Both the position numbers and the translations under genes were made by a program. This document shows, in pieces, positions 24,085-32,880 of a DNA stretch of 64,000 nt. Position 1 is the stretch's first letter, and each line of letters opens with the position of its first letter. A model generated the notes under the pieces. It saw only the letters and a program-made list of their open reading frames with translations, ran no database searches and was not told the DNA's origin. This DNA is from VRUE01 sp963753245 (lineage in GTDB: Bacteria > Actinomycetota > Thermoleophilia > Solirubrobacterales > 70-9): assembly GCA_963753245.1 (NCBI GenBank), contig CAVWBK010000005.1:124001-188000 (forward strand). The letters are read 5' to 3'.

Positions 24085-25047
24085 ATGTCCGACGTCGCCA
24101 ACTCAGCGCCCCTCGCGGAGCGCCTCCTCGCCGGCGACAAGCGGGCGCTGGCGCGGGCGATCACGCTGATTGAGTCCGACGATCCGGCCGGCTGGGAGTT
24201 GGTGCGAGAGGTCTATCCACACACAGGCAAGGCGCGGATAGTCGGTTTCACCGGACCGCCGGGGGTCGGCAAGAGCACCCTGATCGGGGCGCTGACCGCC
24301 GAGCTGCGAAAGGCCGATCGCCAGGTCGCGGTGCTCTCGATCGATCCTTCCAGCCCGTTCACCAGCGGGGCCCTGCTCGGTGACCGGATCCGGCTCTCCG
24401 ATCACTTCCTCGATCCGGGCGTCTTCATTCGCTCGATGGCCACCCGCGGGGCCTTGGGTGGCCTCTCGGAGGCGGCGCTGCAGGTTGCCTTGGCGATGGA
24501 CGCCGCCGGCAAGGACGATGTCCTGATCGAGACGGTGGGCGTCGGCCAGGCGGAGATTGACATCGTCGATCATGCCGACACGATCGTCTTGGCCCTGATG
24601 CCCGGCTCGGGGGACTCGATCCAGGCGCTGAAGGCCGGGGTGATGGAGATTCCCGACATCATCGTCGTCAATAAGGCCGATCACCCAATGACAGAAACGA
24701 TGGTCCGCGAGGTCCGCAGCGTGCTGGCGCTCTCCCACGACCCCGCGAGTTGGAAGGTGCCGATCCTGCGCACCGAGGCGGCGCGCGGCGAGGGCGTCGA
24801 GGAGCTGGCCGAGAAGATCGACGAGCACCGCCGACACATCGAGGCCGAGGGGACCCTTGAGCAGCGCCGCGCGCGCAACCTGCGCAGCGAGGTCCTCGGC
24901 ATCGCCGCCTCGCGCATGCGGCGCCGGCTGGAGGCGACGGCCGCCGAGGATCCCGAGACCCAGGAGCTGCTGGACCGGGTTGTGCGGCGCGAACTCGATC
25001 CCGCCAGTGCCGCCAGCAAGCTGTTGGAGGGGGAAACCGATGGCTGA
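24085..25047 (+). CDS. meaB: Methylmalonyl-CoA mutase-associated GTPase MeaB
   Basis: 320 residues, full length for the family. Walker A GPPGVGKST (57-65), VAVLSIDPSSPFTSGALLGD (switch I region), FIRSMATRGALGGLSEAA, DVLIETVGVGQAEIDI (switch II) and the G4 base-specificity motif NKAD in IIVVNKADHPM are present. MeaB protects and reactivates B12-dependent methylmalonyl-CoA mutase by gating cofactor exchange. The mutase subunits are about 10 kb downstream, not adjacent. It overlaps the PRC-barrel gene by 8 bp. Confidence 0.95.
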   Translation: MSDVANSAPLAERLLAGDKRALARAITLIESDDPAGWELVREVYPHTGKARIVGFTGPPGVGKSTLIGALTAELRKADRQVAVLSIDPSSPFTSGALLGDRIRLSDHFLDPGVFIRSMATRGALGGLSEAALQVALAMDAAGKDDVLIETVGVGQAEIDIVDHADTIVLALMPGSGDSIQALKAGVMEIPDIIVVNKADHPMTETMVREVRSVLALSHDPASWKVPILRTEAARGEGVEELAEKIDEHRRHIEAEGTLEQRRARNLRSEVLGIAASRMRRRLEATAAEDPETQELLDRVVRRELDPASAASKLLEGETDG

Positions 25048-25402
25048 GTCCTGGGTCGGCTTTGAGCTCGATGAGATCGGCGGTGAGCGCGTCGGCACGG
25101 TCAAGGGGTTCTACCTCGATGCCCAGAGCGGTGAGCCGGCCTGGCTGATCGCCGGACTCGGGCGCCGGCGCCTGAAGTTCATCGCCGTCCCCTTTGCCCA
25201 CTGCGCCGGCGGCGCGGGCCGGGTCTGGGCCGCGCACGAGCGCGAGGTGCTCAAGCGGGCCCCCACGGTGGACCCCGCGCGTCCTCTGATGCGCGAGCAC
25301 GAGCTCGCGATCTGCGCCCACTATGGCGTCGGTGAGCGGGTCGGGCGCGCGGCGGAGGTCCTCGGCCGCGAGGCCGGTGCGCTGACCGCCAAACCCGGCT
25401 GA
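25040..25402 (+). CDS. PRC-barrel domain protein
   Basis: 120 residues from ATG 25040. The N-terminal 70 residues fit a PRC-barrel: WVGFELDEIGGERVGTVKG, GEPAWLIAGLGRRRLKFIAV, P. The C-terminal 50 residues (REHELAICAHYGVGERVGRA) are helical. PRC-barrels bind RNA or proteins, for example in RimM and photosynthetic reaction centres; a specific role is not apparent. Translationally coupled to meaB by an 8-bp overlap, which suggests only co-expression. Confidence 0.7.
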   Translation: MAESWVGFELDEIGGERVGTVKGFYLDAQSGEPAWLIAGLGRRRLKFIAVPFAHCAGGAGRVWAAHEREVLKRAPTVDPARPLMREHELAICAHYGVGERVGRAAEVLGREAGALTAKPG

Positions 25403-25422
25403 GACGGCGGGGCCGTGAACCG

Positions 25423-25452
25423 AGGCGCCTTAGGCACTCGTAATGGGCGCCT
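25423..25452. terminator. Stem-loop between the PRC-barrel gene and dipZ
   Basis: AGGCGCC (25423-25429) and GGCGCCT (25446-25452) pair over a 16-nt loop, 20 nt after the PRC-barrel stop and 15 nt before the dipZ ATG. It could terminate or influence dipZ translation. Confidence 0.35.
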
Positions 25453-25467
25453 GGGAAGGTTCCGGGC

Positions 25468-27270
25468 ATGATTTTGTTGATCTGCTTCGGCTTCATCGCC
25501 GGAGCGGCGACCGCCGTCTCGCCGTGCGTGCTGCCGGTCTTACCGATTGCCCTGGCCGGGGGCGCCACCGGCGGTCGGCGCCGCCCGCTGGGAATCGTCA
25601 CCGGGCTCGCCGTCTCCTTCACCTTCGCGACCGTCGCGCTCGTCTACGTGATCTCGGCCCTCGGTCTGCCCAACAATCTGCTGCGCAGCGTGGCGATCGC
25701 GGTGCTGATCGGCTTTGGGGTGACGCTGATGATCCCGCCCCTGGCGGCCCGGGCCGAGGCCTGGGTCAGCCGTTTTGCCGGCCGCGCGGGCATCCATGGT
25801 GGCCAGGGGGAGGGCTTTTGGTCCGGAGCCGCTCTGGGGGCCAGTCTCGGCTTGGTCTACGCGCCCTGCGCCGGGCCGATCCTGGCCGGGGTGATCACGG
25901 TCTCGGCCTCGCAGTCCTTCACCGCGGGGCGCCTTGCGGTCGCGCTCAGCTACGGCATCGGCTCCGCGGCGGTGCTCTACGTGCTGATGCTTGGCGGCCG
26001 GCGGCTCTCGGCGCCCCTGGCGCGACGTGGCCCAGGTCTGCAGATCGCGATGGGTCTGGTGATGGTCCTCGTCGGCCTGGCGATGCTCGGCGAATACGAC
26101 ATCCGCTTCCAGAACAAGATCGCCGCCGATCTGCCCTCCTTCATGGTCGACCCCAGTCACGGCCTCGAGGACACCGCCGCGGCGCGCGCAGCGCTGGTCG
26201 ACGTGCGGGGCGAAGCGGCCCACGGGGTCGGGGGCAGGGCGGCCAATGACGAAGCGAGCTCGACGAGCGGCGAAGGGGCGGGCGGTGGTCCGGGCGCCGC
26301 CAGGCGACCCGGCCCACCCTCGGGCCTCCCGACCTACGGCCCGGCGCCGGAATTCGTCGATACCGGGGACTGGTTCAACACCCGAGGCGATCGACCGCTG
26401 AGGATGAGCGCCCTGCGGGGCCGCGTCGTTCTGATCGACTTCTGGACCTACAGCTGCATCAACTGCCTGCGCACGCTGCCCTACCTAAACGCCTGGAACC
26501 AGCGCTACCACCGAGACGGCCTGACGATCGTCGGCGTCCACTCACCCGAGTTTCCCTTCGAGAAAGACGCCGGCAACGTCGCCGCCGCGGTTGCGCGCAA
26601 CCAGATCAAGTACCCGGTGGTCCAGGACAACGAACTGGCCACCTGGAACGCCTGGGGCAATCAGTACTGGCCGGCCGAGTACTTCGTCGACGCCAGCGGT
26701 CGGGTGCGCTTCGCCGATTTCGGCGAGGGCAAATACGGCGAGAAGGAGCAAGTAATCCGCGAGCTGCTCGAAGAAGCCGGCGATCACCTCGGCGCCCGGC
26801 GCTCGGGCGCCCATGGGATCGCGCCCTCGCCCGCCATCAGCACCCCGGAGACCTACCTCGGAGCCGCGCGCGCGGAACGCTTCACCAACCCGATGCTCTC
26901 GCCGGGAAGACATGACTTCGGCGCCGCGGCGCCCGTCCCCTCACTCAACGAATTCGCCTACCGTGGGCGCTGGCGGATCAGTCTCGAGTCGGCGACCGCC
27001 GAACCCGGGGCCGGCCTCGACCTCCATTTCGGCGCCCGCCGCGTGTACATGGTGCTCGGCCCGACCGGCGGGCACAGCGCCCGGATGCGGGTCTTCCTCG
27101 ACGGCCACCCGATCCCGGCCGCCCTTGCCGGCAGCGACGTGCACCAGGGCAGCGTCGATGTCTCCGCCCAGCGTCTCTACGAGCTGGTCAACCTGCCGCG
27201 GGTCGAGGATCATCTGCTCACCCTGAAGCCGCAGGCCGGCGTTCAGGGCTACTCGTTCACCTTCGGCTGA
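25468..27270 (+). CDS. dipZ: DipZ-type thiol-disulfide protein (CcdA domain fused to thioredoxin-like domain)
   Basis: 600 residues. Residues 1-~210 are a six-helix CcdA/DsbD membrane domain with the redox cysteine pair in AVSPCVLPVLP and YAPCAGPILAG. A low-complexity linker (~residues 245-290) leads to a thioredoxin/TlpA-like domain starting at GDWFNTRGDRPLRMSALRG with active site CINC in FWTYSCINCLRTLPYLNAWN. The C-terminal ~130 residues form the DipZ beta-sandwich domain (FTNPMLSPGRHDFGA...). It transfers electrons from cytoplasmic thioredoxin to extracytoplasmic thiols, for example for cytochrome c maturation. M. tuberculosis DipZ has the same order. Confidence 0.92.
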   Translation: MILLICFGFIAGAATAVSPCVLPVLPIALAGGATGGRRRPLGIVTGLAVSFTFATVALVYVISALGLPNNLLRSVAIAVLIGFGVTLMIPPLAARAEAWVSRFAGRAGIHGGQGEGFWSGAALGASLGLVYAPCAGPILAGVITVSASQSFTAGRLAVALSYGIGSAAVLYVLMLGGRRLSAPLARRGPGLQIAMGLVMVLVGLAMLGEYDIRFQNKIAADLPSFMVDPSHGLEDTAAARAALVDVRGEAAHGVGGRAANDEASSTSGEGAGGGPGAARRPGPPSGLPTYGPAPEFVDTGDWFNTRGDRPLRMSALRGRVVLIDFWTYSCINCLRTLPYLNAWNQRYHRDGLTIVGVHSPEFPFEKDAGNVAAAVARNQIKYPVVQDNELATWNAWGNQYWPAEYFVDASGRVRFADFGEGKYGEKEQVIRELLEEAGDHLGARRSGAHGIAPSPAISTPETYLGAARAERFTNPMLSPGRHDFGAAAPVPSLNEFAYRGRWRISLESATAEPGAGLDLHFGARRVYMVLGPTGGHSARMRVFLDGHPIPAALAGSDVHQGSVDVSAQRLYELVNLPRVEDHLLTLKPQAGVQGYSFTFG

Positions 27271-27273
27271 GCT

Positions 27274-28422
27274 TCAGCAGCCGAGCTGGCGGGCGATCAC
27301 CATCTGCTGGACCTCATCGGTGCCCTCGCCGATCGTGAGGATCTTGGCGTCGCGGTAAAAGCGACAGACCGGGTACTCCTCGATGTAGCCATAGCCGCCG
27401 TGGATCTGGACCGCCTCCTCGGTCGCTCGCACCGCCAGACGCCCGGTGATCAGCTTCGCCTGGGCCGCGGTCAGGGTGAACGACTGGCCGGCGTCCTTCT
27501 CCAGTGCGGCGCGCCAGGTGAGCAGGCGGGCGGCCTCGATCTGGGCTGAGAGGTCGGCGATCTTCGCCTGGATCGACTGGAACTTGGAGATCGCTTGGCC
27601 GAAGGCACGGCGCTCCTTGGCGTAGGAGATCGCCTCATCGAGGGCGCCCTGGGCAAGCCCGACGCCCATCGCCGCGACCCCGATCCGGCCCCCGTCGAGG
27701 ATATGGAGGAAGTTCTTGAAGCCATCGCCTCGGCGGCCGAGCAGGCTCGAGTCGGGCACCCGGCAGTCCTTGAAGCCCAGCGGCCTCGTGTCCGATGCGT
27801 TCCAGCCCATCTTCCGGTAGGGCTCGCCGACCTCATAGCCCGGCGTCCCCCTGGCCACGATCAGATTCGAGATCTCCTTGCGGCCCTTCTCGGTCTCCCC
27901 GGTGAGGGCGGTGATCGAGACGCAACCGGAGATCTCGGTGCCCGAGTTGGTGATGAACTGCTTGGCGCCGTTGATCACCCACTCGCCGTCCTCAAGCCGC
28001 GCCCGGGTGCGGACGTTGCCGGCATCTGAGCCCGCTTCGGGCTCGGTCAGCCCGAAGGAGGCCAGGCGCTCGCCCGAGCAGAGCCGCGGCATCCACTCGG
28101 CCTTCTGCTCCTCGCTGCCCCAGAGGTGGATCGGCATCGTGCCCAGCGAGGTGTGGGCTGCCATCGTGATGCAAACCGAGGAGTCGATCCGCGCCAGCTC
28201 TTCGACCGCGAGCACGTAGGAGAGCGTGTCGGCCCCACCGCCACCGTAGTCCTGCGGGAACGGGATCCCCATCAGCCCGAGCCCGCCCATCTTGGCGACG
28301 ATCTCATAGGGAAACGACTTGGTCCGATCGAGCTCCGCGGCCACCGGTGCGACCTCGTTGCGGGCGAATTCCCGGACCGTGTCGCGCAGCAGCTTCTGCT
28401 CGTCGCTGAGCTCGAAGTCCAT
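27274..28422 (-). CDS. Acyl-CoA dehydrogenase
   Basis: 382 residues, full length. Domain order is normal: helical N-domain, beta-domain with FGLTEPEAGSDAGNVRTRA, helical C-domain with GRIGVAAMGVGLAQGALDEA and RRAFGQAISKFQSIQAKIAD. The catalytic Glu lies in LTIGEGTDEVQQMVIARQL. Substrate class cannot be fixed, although short or branched chains are likely by similarity to isovaleryl/butyryl types. It passes electrons to ETF, encoded at 37-38.8 kb. It lies 82 bp after the aldehyde dehydrogenase gene on the same strand, with a strong hairpin between them. Confidence 0.92.
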   Translation of the reverse strand: MDFELSDEQKLLRDTVREFARNEVAPVAAELDRTKSFPYEIVAKMGGLGLMGIPFPQDYGGGGADTLSYVLAVEELARIDSSVCITMAAHTSLGTMPIHLWGSEEQKAEWMPRLCSGERLASFGLTEPEAGSDAGNVRTRARLEDGEWVINGAKQFITNSGTEISGCVSITALTGETEKGRKEISNLIVARGTPGYEVGEPYRKMGWNASDTRPLGFKDCRVPDSSLLGRRGDGFKNFLHILDGGRIGVAAMGVGLAQGALDEAISYAKERRAFGQAISKFQSIQAKIADLSAQIEAARLLTWRAALEKDAGQSFTLTAAQAKLITGRLAVRATEEAVQIHGGYGYIEEYPVCRFYRDAKILTIGEGTDEVQQMVIARQLGC

Positions 28423-28470
28423 GCCTTGCAGCCTATTGGCGCGGGGCCGCTCAGAGCAGCGGCGCCGCTT

Positions 28471-28492
28471 GGCGCGGCGCTCGCGCCGCGCC
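28471..28492 (-). terminator. GC-rich hairpin between aldehyde and acyl-CoA dehydrogenase genes
   Basis: GGCGCGGCGC (28471-28480) and GCGCCGCGCC (28483-28492) are perfectly complementary, giving an 8-bp or longer stem around CTCG. A second, weaker stem (CCGCT/AGCGG) lies beside it. No U-run, but this is the most stable hairpin of the region. Confidence 0.45.
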
Positions 28493-28504
28493 CGGGTAAC
28501 CCAC

Positions 28505-29941
28505 CTAGAGCTGCAGGCTCTTCACCTGCAGCAACTCCTCGATCGCGTAGCGGCCGTTCTCGCGACCGTGACCGGACTGCTTGTAACCGCCAAAGGGCGC
28601 CAGCGGGTTGAAGGCGCCGCCGTTGATCTCGATCTGGCCGCTGCGGATGCGGCGGGCGACCCCGATCGCGCGCTCCTGATCGGCTGACCAGACGCCGCCG
28701 GCGAGCCCGTAGACGCTGTCGTTGGCGATCTTCACCGCCTCCTCCTCGCCATCGTAGGGCTGGATCGCCAGCACCGGGCCAAAGATCTCCTCCTGGGCGA
28801 TCGTCATCTCGGCGGTGACATCCGAGAAGACTGTCGGGCGGACGAAGTAGCCGCGCTCGAGGCCCTCGGGCGCGGTCGCCCCGCCGGTCAGCAGCTTGGC
28901 GCCTTCTGCCTCGCCCTTTTGGATGTAGACGCGGACCCGTTCGCGCTGGGCCTCGGAGACGAGCGGGCCCAGGCGCGTGGCCTCATCGAAGGGGTCCCCG
29001 GGGGTGAAGGTCTGGGCGGCCTGGGCGGCGATCTCCTCAGCCTCGGCGAGCTTCTCGCGGGGGATCAGCATCCTGGTCAGCGCGCTGCAGGTTTGGCCCG
29101 AGTTCAGGTAGCACTTGCCGACCCCGTCTGGGATCGCGCGGGAGAGGTCGGCGTCATCGAGGATCACGTTCGGCGACTTGCCCCCGAGCTCCATCGCGAC
29201 CGGCTTGACGGTTGCCGAGGCCAGCTCCGAGACCCGTCGCCCGGCCCGCGTGGAGCCGGTGAAGGAGATCATGTCGACCCCCGGATGCGCCGCGATCGCC
29301 TCACCGACGACCGGGCCGGTGCCACTCAGCAGGTTGAAGACGCCGGCGGGAAGGCCGGCGGCCTCGATCACCTCAGCGAGGATGAAGGCATTGAGGGGGA
29401 CGATCTCGCTCGGCTTGAGCACGACGGTGCAGCCGGCGGCCAAGGCCGGGGCGACCTTGCAGGCGATCTGGTTGAGCGGGTAGTTCCAGGGCGTGATCGC
29501 GCCGAGAACGCCGACCGGCTCGCGCAGCACCCGCGAGTTGCCGATCTCCTCCTCCCAGACGACTTCCTCGATCAATCCCGGCATCGCGCCGAACTGGCCG
29601 ATCGGTAACCCCGCCTGGATCATTTTGCTGAGCGTCAGCGGCATGCCCAGCTCCTGGGAAATGGTGGCTGCGATCTCATCGCTGCGCTCGGCAAGGCCGG
29701 CGGAGATCGCGGCCAGGTAACCGGCGCGCTCCTCCCTCGGGGTCTGGGACCATGAGTCGAAGGCCTCGCGGGCGGCGAGCACGGCGCGATCGGCATCGGC
29801 AACAGAGCAGGCGGGGATCGTTCCCATCGTCTCCTCGGTACTGGAGTTGATCACCTCCAGCGTCTCGGTGGCCTGGGGATCGACCCACTCACCCCCGATG
29901 AAGATCTGCTCGCGTGCCTGGAGTTCCGCTGCGGTTGCCAT
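28505..29941 (-). CDS. Aldehyde dehydrogenase family protein
   Basis: 478 residues from ATG 29941, with GAGGAGG upstream. Catalytic Cys is in NSGQTCSALTRMLIP, the general-base Glu in MELGGKSPNVILDDAD, the NAD-binding loop in GSTRAGRRVSELA, and GAITPWNYPLNQIACKVAPA is the conserved Asn-bearing motif. The C-terminal PFGGYKQSGHGRENG is typical. Substrate is unknown; an acyl or aliphatic aldehyde is plausible from its neighbours. It lies 46 bp downstream of the HxlR regulator on the same strand, so regulator and enzyme may be co-transcribed. Confidence 0.92.
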   Translation of the reverse strand: MATAAELQAREQIFIGGEWVDPQATETLEVINSSTEETMGTIPACSVADADRAVLAAREAFDSWSQTPREERAGYLAAISAGLAERSDEIAATISQELGMPLTLSKMIQAGLPIGQFGAMPGLIEEVVWEEEIGNSRVLREPVGVLGAITPWNYPLNQIACKVAPALAAGCTVVLKPSEIVPLNAFILAEVIEAAGLPAGVFNLLSGTGPVVGEAIAAHPGVDMISFTGSTRAGRRVSELASATVKPVAMELGGKSPNVILDDADLSRAIPDGVGKCYLNSGQTCSALTRMLIPREKLAEAEEIAAQAAQTFTPGDPFDEATRLGPLVSEAQRERVRVYIQKGEAEGAKLLTGGATAPEGLERGYFVRPTVFSDVTAEMTIAQEEIFGPVLAIQPYDGEEEAVKIANDSVYGLAGGVWSADQERAIGVARRIRSGQIEINGGAFNPLAPFGGYKQSGHGRENGRYAIEELLQVKSLQL

Positions 29942-29987
29942 CTGCTTCCTCCTCTGATCGTCGGCGCCGGCTGGCTGCCCGCCAACG

Positions 29988-30479
29988 CTAGCGCGCCGCG
30001 AGCGCCGCGGTGTTATCGGCAGCGCCCAGCGGGTCTCCCGGCCCGCGCAGAGCACGAGCGTCGCGCGCTCGCAGGGTCTCTCCGCAGCGCTCGCAGACGC
30101 CGCGGTCGCTGACCGCGCCGCCGCAAAGCTTGTGGACGATCAGCACCGGCGGCCCGCCGGGGCCGGGGGAGTGGCGGTCACCCCAGGCCTGCAGGGCGAC
30201 AAGGGCGGGCCAGAGGTCCAGCCCCTTCTCGGTCAGGAAGTACTCGTAGCGATCCGGGCCTCGCTGGTAGGCGCGGCGCTCGAGGATGTCCTCATCGACC
30301 AGGCGCTGCAGCCGCGAGGCGAGGACGTTGCGGGCGATCCCCAGCCCCTTTTGCAGCTCATCGAAGCGCCGCCGTCGGTTCATCACGTCGCGGATGATCA
30401 ACAGCGACCAGCGCTCACCGACGACTTCGAGCGCCTTGGCGATCGAGCACACCTGCCCCGGATAGTCGTGGCGCAGCAC
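29988..30479 (-). CDS. HxlR-family regulator with C-terminal zinc-ribbon-like segment
   Basis: 163 residues from GTG 30479. An upstream TTG (30515) is in frame but lies inside a 15-bp palindrome, and HxlR proteins normally start just before YPGQVCSIAKALEVVGERWS. The winged helix follows: FDELQKGLGIARNVLASRLQ and AYQRGPDRYEYFLTEKGLDL. A C-terminal extension carries C-x8-C-x2-C (KLCGGAVSDRGVCERCGETL) with a nearby His, likely a zinc ribbon. Two identical-arm operators lie upstream, between it and a thioesterase unit, so auto- and divergent control is likely. Confidence 0.82.
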   Translation of the reverse strand: MLRHDYPGQVCSIAKALEVVGERWSLLIIRDVMNRRRRFDELQKGLGIARNVLASRLQRLVDEDILERRAYQRGPDRYEYFLTEKGLDLWPALVALQAWGDRHSPGPGGPPVLIVHKLCGGAVSDRGVCERCGETLRARDARALRGPGDPLGAADNTAALAAR

Positions 30480-30501
30480 GAGTGTGATCTTGGCACAGTC
30501 G

Positions 30502-30516
30502 GTTGCTTGACGCAAC
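30502..30516. promoter_or_regulatory. Candidate operator 1 of the HxlR/thioesterase region
   Basis: GTTGC (30502-30506), five bases, GCAAC (30512-30516): a perfect inverted repeat. It includes the discarded TTG start of the HxlR gene. The same arms and spacing recur 44 bp away. Confidence 0.6.
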
Positions 30517-30545
30517 TCACTGGTGTAGGGTCGCGGGGCGCACGA

Positions 30546-30560
30546 GTTGCATCACGCAAC
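30546..30560. promoter_or_regulatory. Candidate operator 2 of the HxlR/thioesterase region
   Basis: GTTGC (30546-30550), ATCAC, GCAAC (30556-30560). Same arms as operator 1, centre-to-centre 44 bp (about four helical turns). It lies upstream of the small plus-strand gene at 30594. Confidence 0.6.
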
Positions 30561-30593
30561 CCAGGCCGATCCCGCCGAATGGAGGCACCGAAG

Positions 30594-30752
30594 ATGAGGC
30601 TGATCCAAAGACAACGACAGTCCGCTCGCGAGAAGCTCCCCAGGGTCGCGATCAGCCAGGCGGAGATCACCGCCGATCTGATCTATCCGGCCGCTCGCCG
30701 CTCGACCCCGCGCCCCGGCGCTGGTGCCGGGGCCGAGGGACGACGCCGGTGA
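30594..30752 (+). CDS. Small basic protein, unknown function
   Basis: 52 residues, ATG 30594, preceded by GGAGG with 8-nt spacing; an in-frame ATG at 30579 is an alternative. The sequence is strongly basic (RLIQRQRQSAREKLPRVAIS, ending EGRRR) and has no recognised family. Its stop overlaps the GTG of the thioesterase gene, so the two are translationally coupled. It may be a leader-type or accessory peptide; the signal supporting it is the ribosome site and coupling, not homology. Confidence 0.45.
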   Translation: MRLIQRQRQSAREKLPRVAISQAEITADLIYPAARRSTPRPGAGAGAEGRRR

Positions 30753-31309
30753 GTGAGGCGCCGGTGAGCGCCGGCGGCGCCGTGCGGGCCGCCGAAGCCT
30801 TCGCCTCCAGACTCGACCCCAAGGCCACTCGCAGCCGGACCTTGATCTGGCAGGACCCGGTGCCGACCGCGGCTGCGGGGGCGGGGATGAGTGGCCTGCA
30901 GTACATGCGGGCGGTCCTCGCCGCCGAGCTGCCGCCGCCGCCGATCGCGGTGCTGATGCGGATCCGCCCGATCGAGATCGAGCAGGGCCGGGCGCTCTTT
31001 GAGGGCGAGCCCGGCGAGGAGCACTACAACCCGATCGGGGTTGTCCACGGTGGCTATGCGGCCACCCTGCTCGACTCGGCGCTGGGCTGCTCGGTGCACA
31101 CCACCCTGCCCGCCGGCGTCGGCTACACCTCGCTCACTTTGGAGACCAAGTACGTGCGGCCGATCACCCGCGACACCGGCCGCGTGCTCTGCGAGGCAAG
31201 CGTCCTTCACCGCGGCCGCCGCCAGGCGACCGCGGAGGCGACGCTCAAAGCGGCCGAGAGCGGCAAGCTCCTCGCCCACGCAAGTGCCACCTGCATGATT
31301 CTCCCCTGA
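30749..31309 (+). CDS. PaaI-type hotdog thioesterase
   Basis: 186 residues from GTG 30749, with GAGGGA 8 nt upstream. The single hotdog domain contains HYNPIGVVHGGYAATLLDSA, the PaaI/YbgC-like catalytic motif (H-G-G with a following Asp), then TSLTLETKYVRPITRDTG and ASVLHRGRRQATAEATL. The first ~45 residues are an extra, low-complexity N-terminus. It hydrolyses an acyl-CoA, likely phenylacetyl- or short-chain type. Its divergent neighbours are the HxlR regulator and acyl-CoA/aldehyde dehydrogenases, hinting at a shared catabolic theme. Confidence 0.82.
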   Translation: MSEAPVSAGGAVRAAEAFASRLDPKATRSRTLIWQDPVPTAAAGAGMSGLQYMRAVLAAELPPPPIAVLMRIRPIEIEQGRALFEGEPGEEHYNPIGVVHGGYAATLLDSALGCSVHTTLPAGVGYTSLTLETKYVRPITRDTGRVLCEASVLHRGRRQATAEATLKAAESGKLLAHASATCMILP

Positions 31310-31319
31310 GCGCTCGCTC

Positions 31320-32753
31320 TCAGCTGCTGAGGCTGCTTGCCAGCGCGACCAGGAGGCGGACGCCAAAGCCACTCGCGTCTTTACCGGTGTACTCGCGGCC
31401 GACCTCCCAGGCAGTTCCGGCGATGTCGACGTGGGCCCAGGGGGTGTCCCCGACGAACTCCTCCAGGAAGGAGGCCGCGGTGATCGTGCCGGCGACCCGC
31501 TTGGAGCCGAGGTTTGAGAGGTCGGCGACGCTGCCCTTCATGATCTCCTTGTACTCGGGGTGCAGGGGCAGCCGCCAGACCAGCTCACCGCTGCTTGCAC
31601 CGGCGCGCTCGAGCGCGCCGCAGAGCTCGTCATCGTTGGAGATGACCGCGGCGTAGGTCGAACCGAGCGCGACCAGGACGGCACCGGTCAGGGTCGCCAG
31701 ATCGACGAGCCGCTCGGCGCCCAGCTCGACCGCGTAGGCGAGCGCGTCGGCGAGGATCAGGCGGCCCTCGGCATCGGTGTTATTGACCTCGACCGTCTTG
31801 CCGTTGTATTGGGTGATCACGTCGCCGGGCTTGATCGCCGTCCCGGAAGGCATGTTCTCGGTCGCGGGTAGGACGGCGATCAGGTCGATCGCGAGGCCCA
31901 GATCGGCGATCGCGGCGACCGACTCGAGCACCGCCGCGGCGCCCGACATGTCCATCTTCATCTCCTGCATGCCCGCCGAGGGCTTGATCGAGATTCCCCC
32001 GGTGTCGAAGGTGACGCCCTTGCCGATCAGCCCCAGCGTCGCGCCCTCGCCGCCCGCGTAGCGCAGGACGATCAGCCGCGGCTCCTCGGGGCCGCCCTGG
32101 CTGACGGCGAGCAGGCCGCCCATTCCCTTGGCGGCGATCTGCTCGGGCCCCAGGACCTCGATCGTGACCGACTCGTGCTCGGCGGCGATCTGCTCGGCGC
32201 GGGTGGCGAGGAAGGTCGGCGTGGCCACGTTTGAGGGCAGGCTCTGCAGATCGCGGGCGCGGTTCTGGGCCTCGGCGCAGACCCGCGCGATCTCGACCGC
32301 CTCGGAGATGCCCTGCGGGCCGGCCAGTTTCAGGGTCTCGAGCTTCGCCGGCGGCGGATCCTCGGGCTCGACGCTGAGAAAGGGGTCAAAGCGGTAGGAG
32401 CCGAGGATCGTGCCGCTGACCAGACCATCCGCGATCGCGGCGTCCTCGCCGGTTTCGGGCAAAAGCCAGGCGATCGAGGTCGCCTCCAGCGCGGCGGCCT
32501 GCTTGGCGGCTAGCGCGCCCACGACCCGCGCCCGCTCGGAGTCGAACTGCTCGCGCTTGCCGAGCCCGACCACCAGCGCCCGCGAAGGCGCCGCGGGGTG
32601 CAAGGTGGAGAGCTTTTTGAAGCCGCCCTTGGCATCCTCGGCGCCCGCGGCGCCGCGCAGCGACGGCGGCAGCTCGCCAGCGTCAAAGAGCCCGGCGATG
32701 AGAAGGTCAACACCCAGCTCGGCGGGCTCGGATTGGCTCACTTCGACGCGCAT
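31320..32753 (-). CDS. pepA: Leucyl aminopeptidase (M17 family)
   Basis: 477 residues from ATG 32753; the frame is open further upstream but the extra sequence is basic and non-homologous. The M17 signature NTDAEGRLILADALAYA is intact, as are the metal and bicarbonate residues in GKGVTFDTGGISIKPSAGM and KMDMSGAAAVLESVAAIADL. The N-terminal domain (VDLLIAGLFDAGELPPSL...) is of the usual length. Cytoplasmic, hexameric by family, two divalent metals. Divergent from the thiolase gene across ~127 bp. Confidence 0.93.
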   Translation of the reverse strand: MRVEVSQSEPAELGVDLLIAGLFDAGELPPSLRGAAGAEDAKGGFKKLSTLHPAAPSRALVVGLGKREQFDSERARVVGALAAKQAAALEATSIAWLLPETGEDAAIADGLVSGTILGSYRFDPFLSVEPEDPPPAKLETLKLAGPQGISEAVEIARVCAEAQNRARDLQSLPSNVATPTFLATRAEQIAAEHESVTIEVLGPEQIAAKGMGGLLAVSQGGPEEPRLIVLRYAGGEGATLGLIGKGVTFDTGGISIKPSAGMQEMKMDMSGAAAVLESVAAIADLGLAIDLIAVLPATENMPSGTAIKPGDVITQYNGKTVEVNNTDAEGRLILADALAYAVELGAERLVDLATLTGAVLVALGSTYAAVISNDDELCGALERAGASSGELVWRLPLHPEYKEIMKGSVADLSNLGSKRVAGTITAASFLEEFVGDTPWAHVDIAGTAWEVGREYTGKDASGFGVRLLVALASSLSS

Positions 32754-32880
32754 CGCAGGCGCGAGTCTATGCGCTTGCTCACGCAGGTCCGGTCGACCCT
32801 TCGGTATCTTCCCGAGTAGGGCCTTGCGGCCCACGTTCGAGCCGAGATCCGGCACAAACCACACGAAAGGTCCGCTAACG

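Noticed and set aside
27595..29608. Plus-strand frames over the acyl-CoA and aldehyde dehydrogenase genes
   Set aside because: These are shadows of the minus-strand enzymes, whose catalytic motifs are intact.
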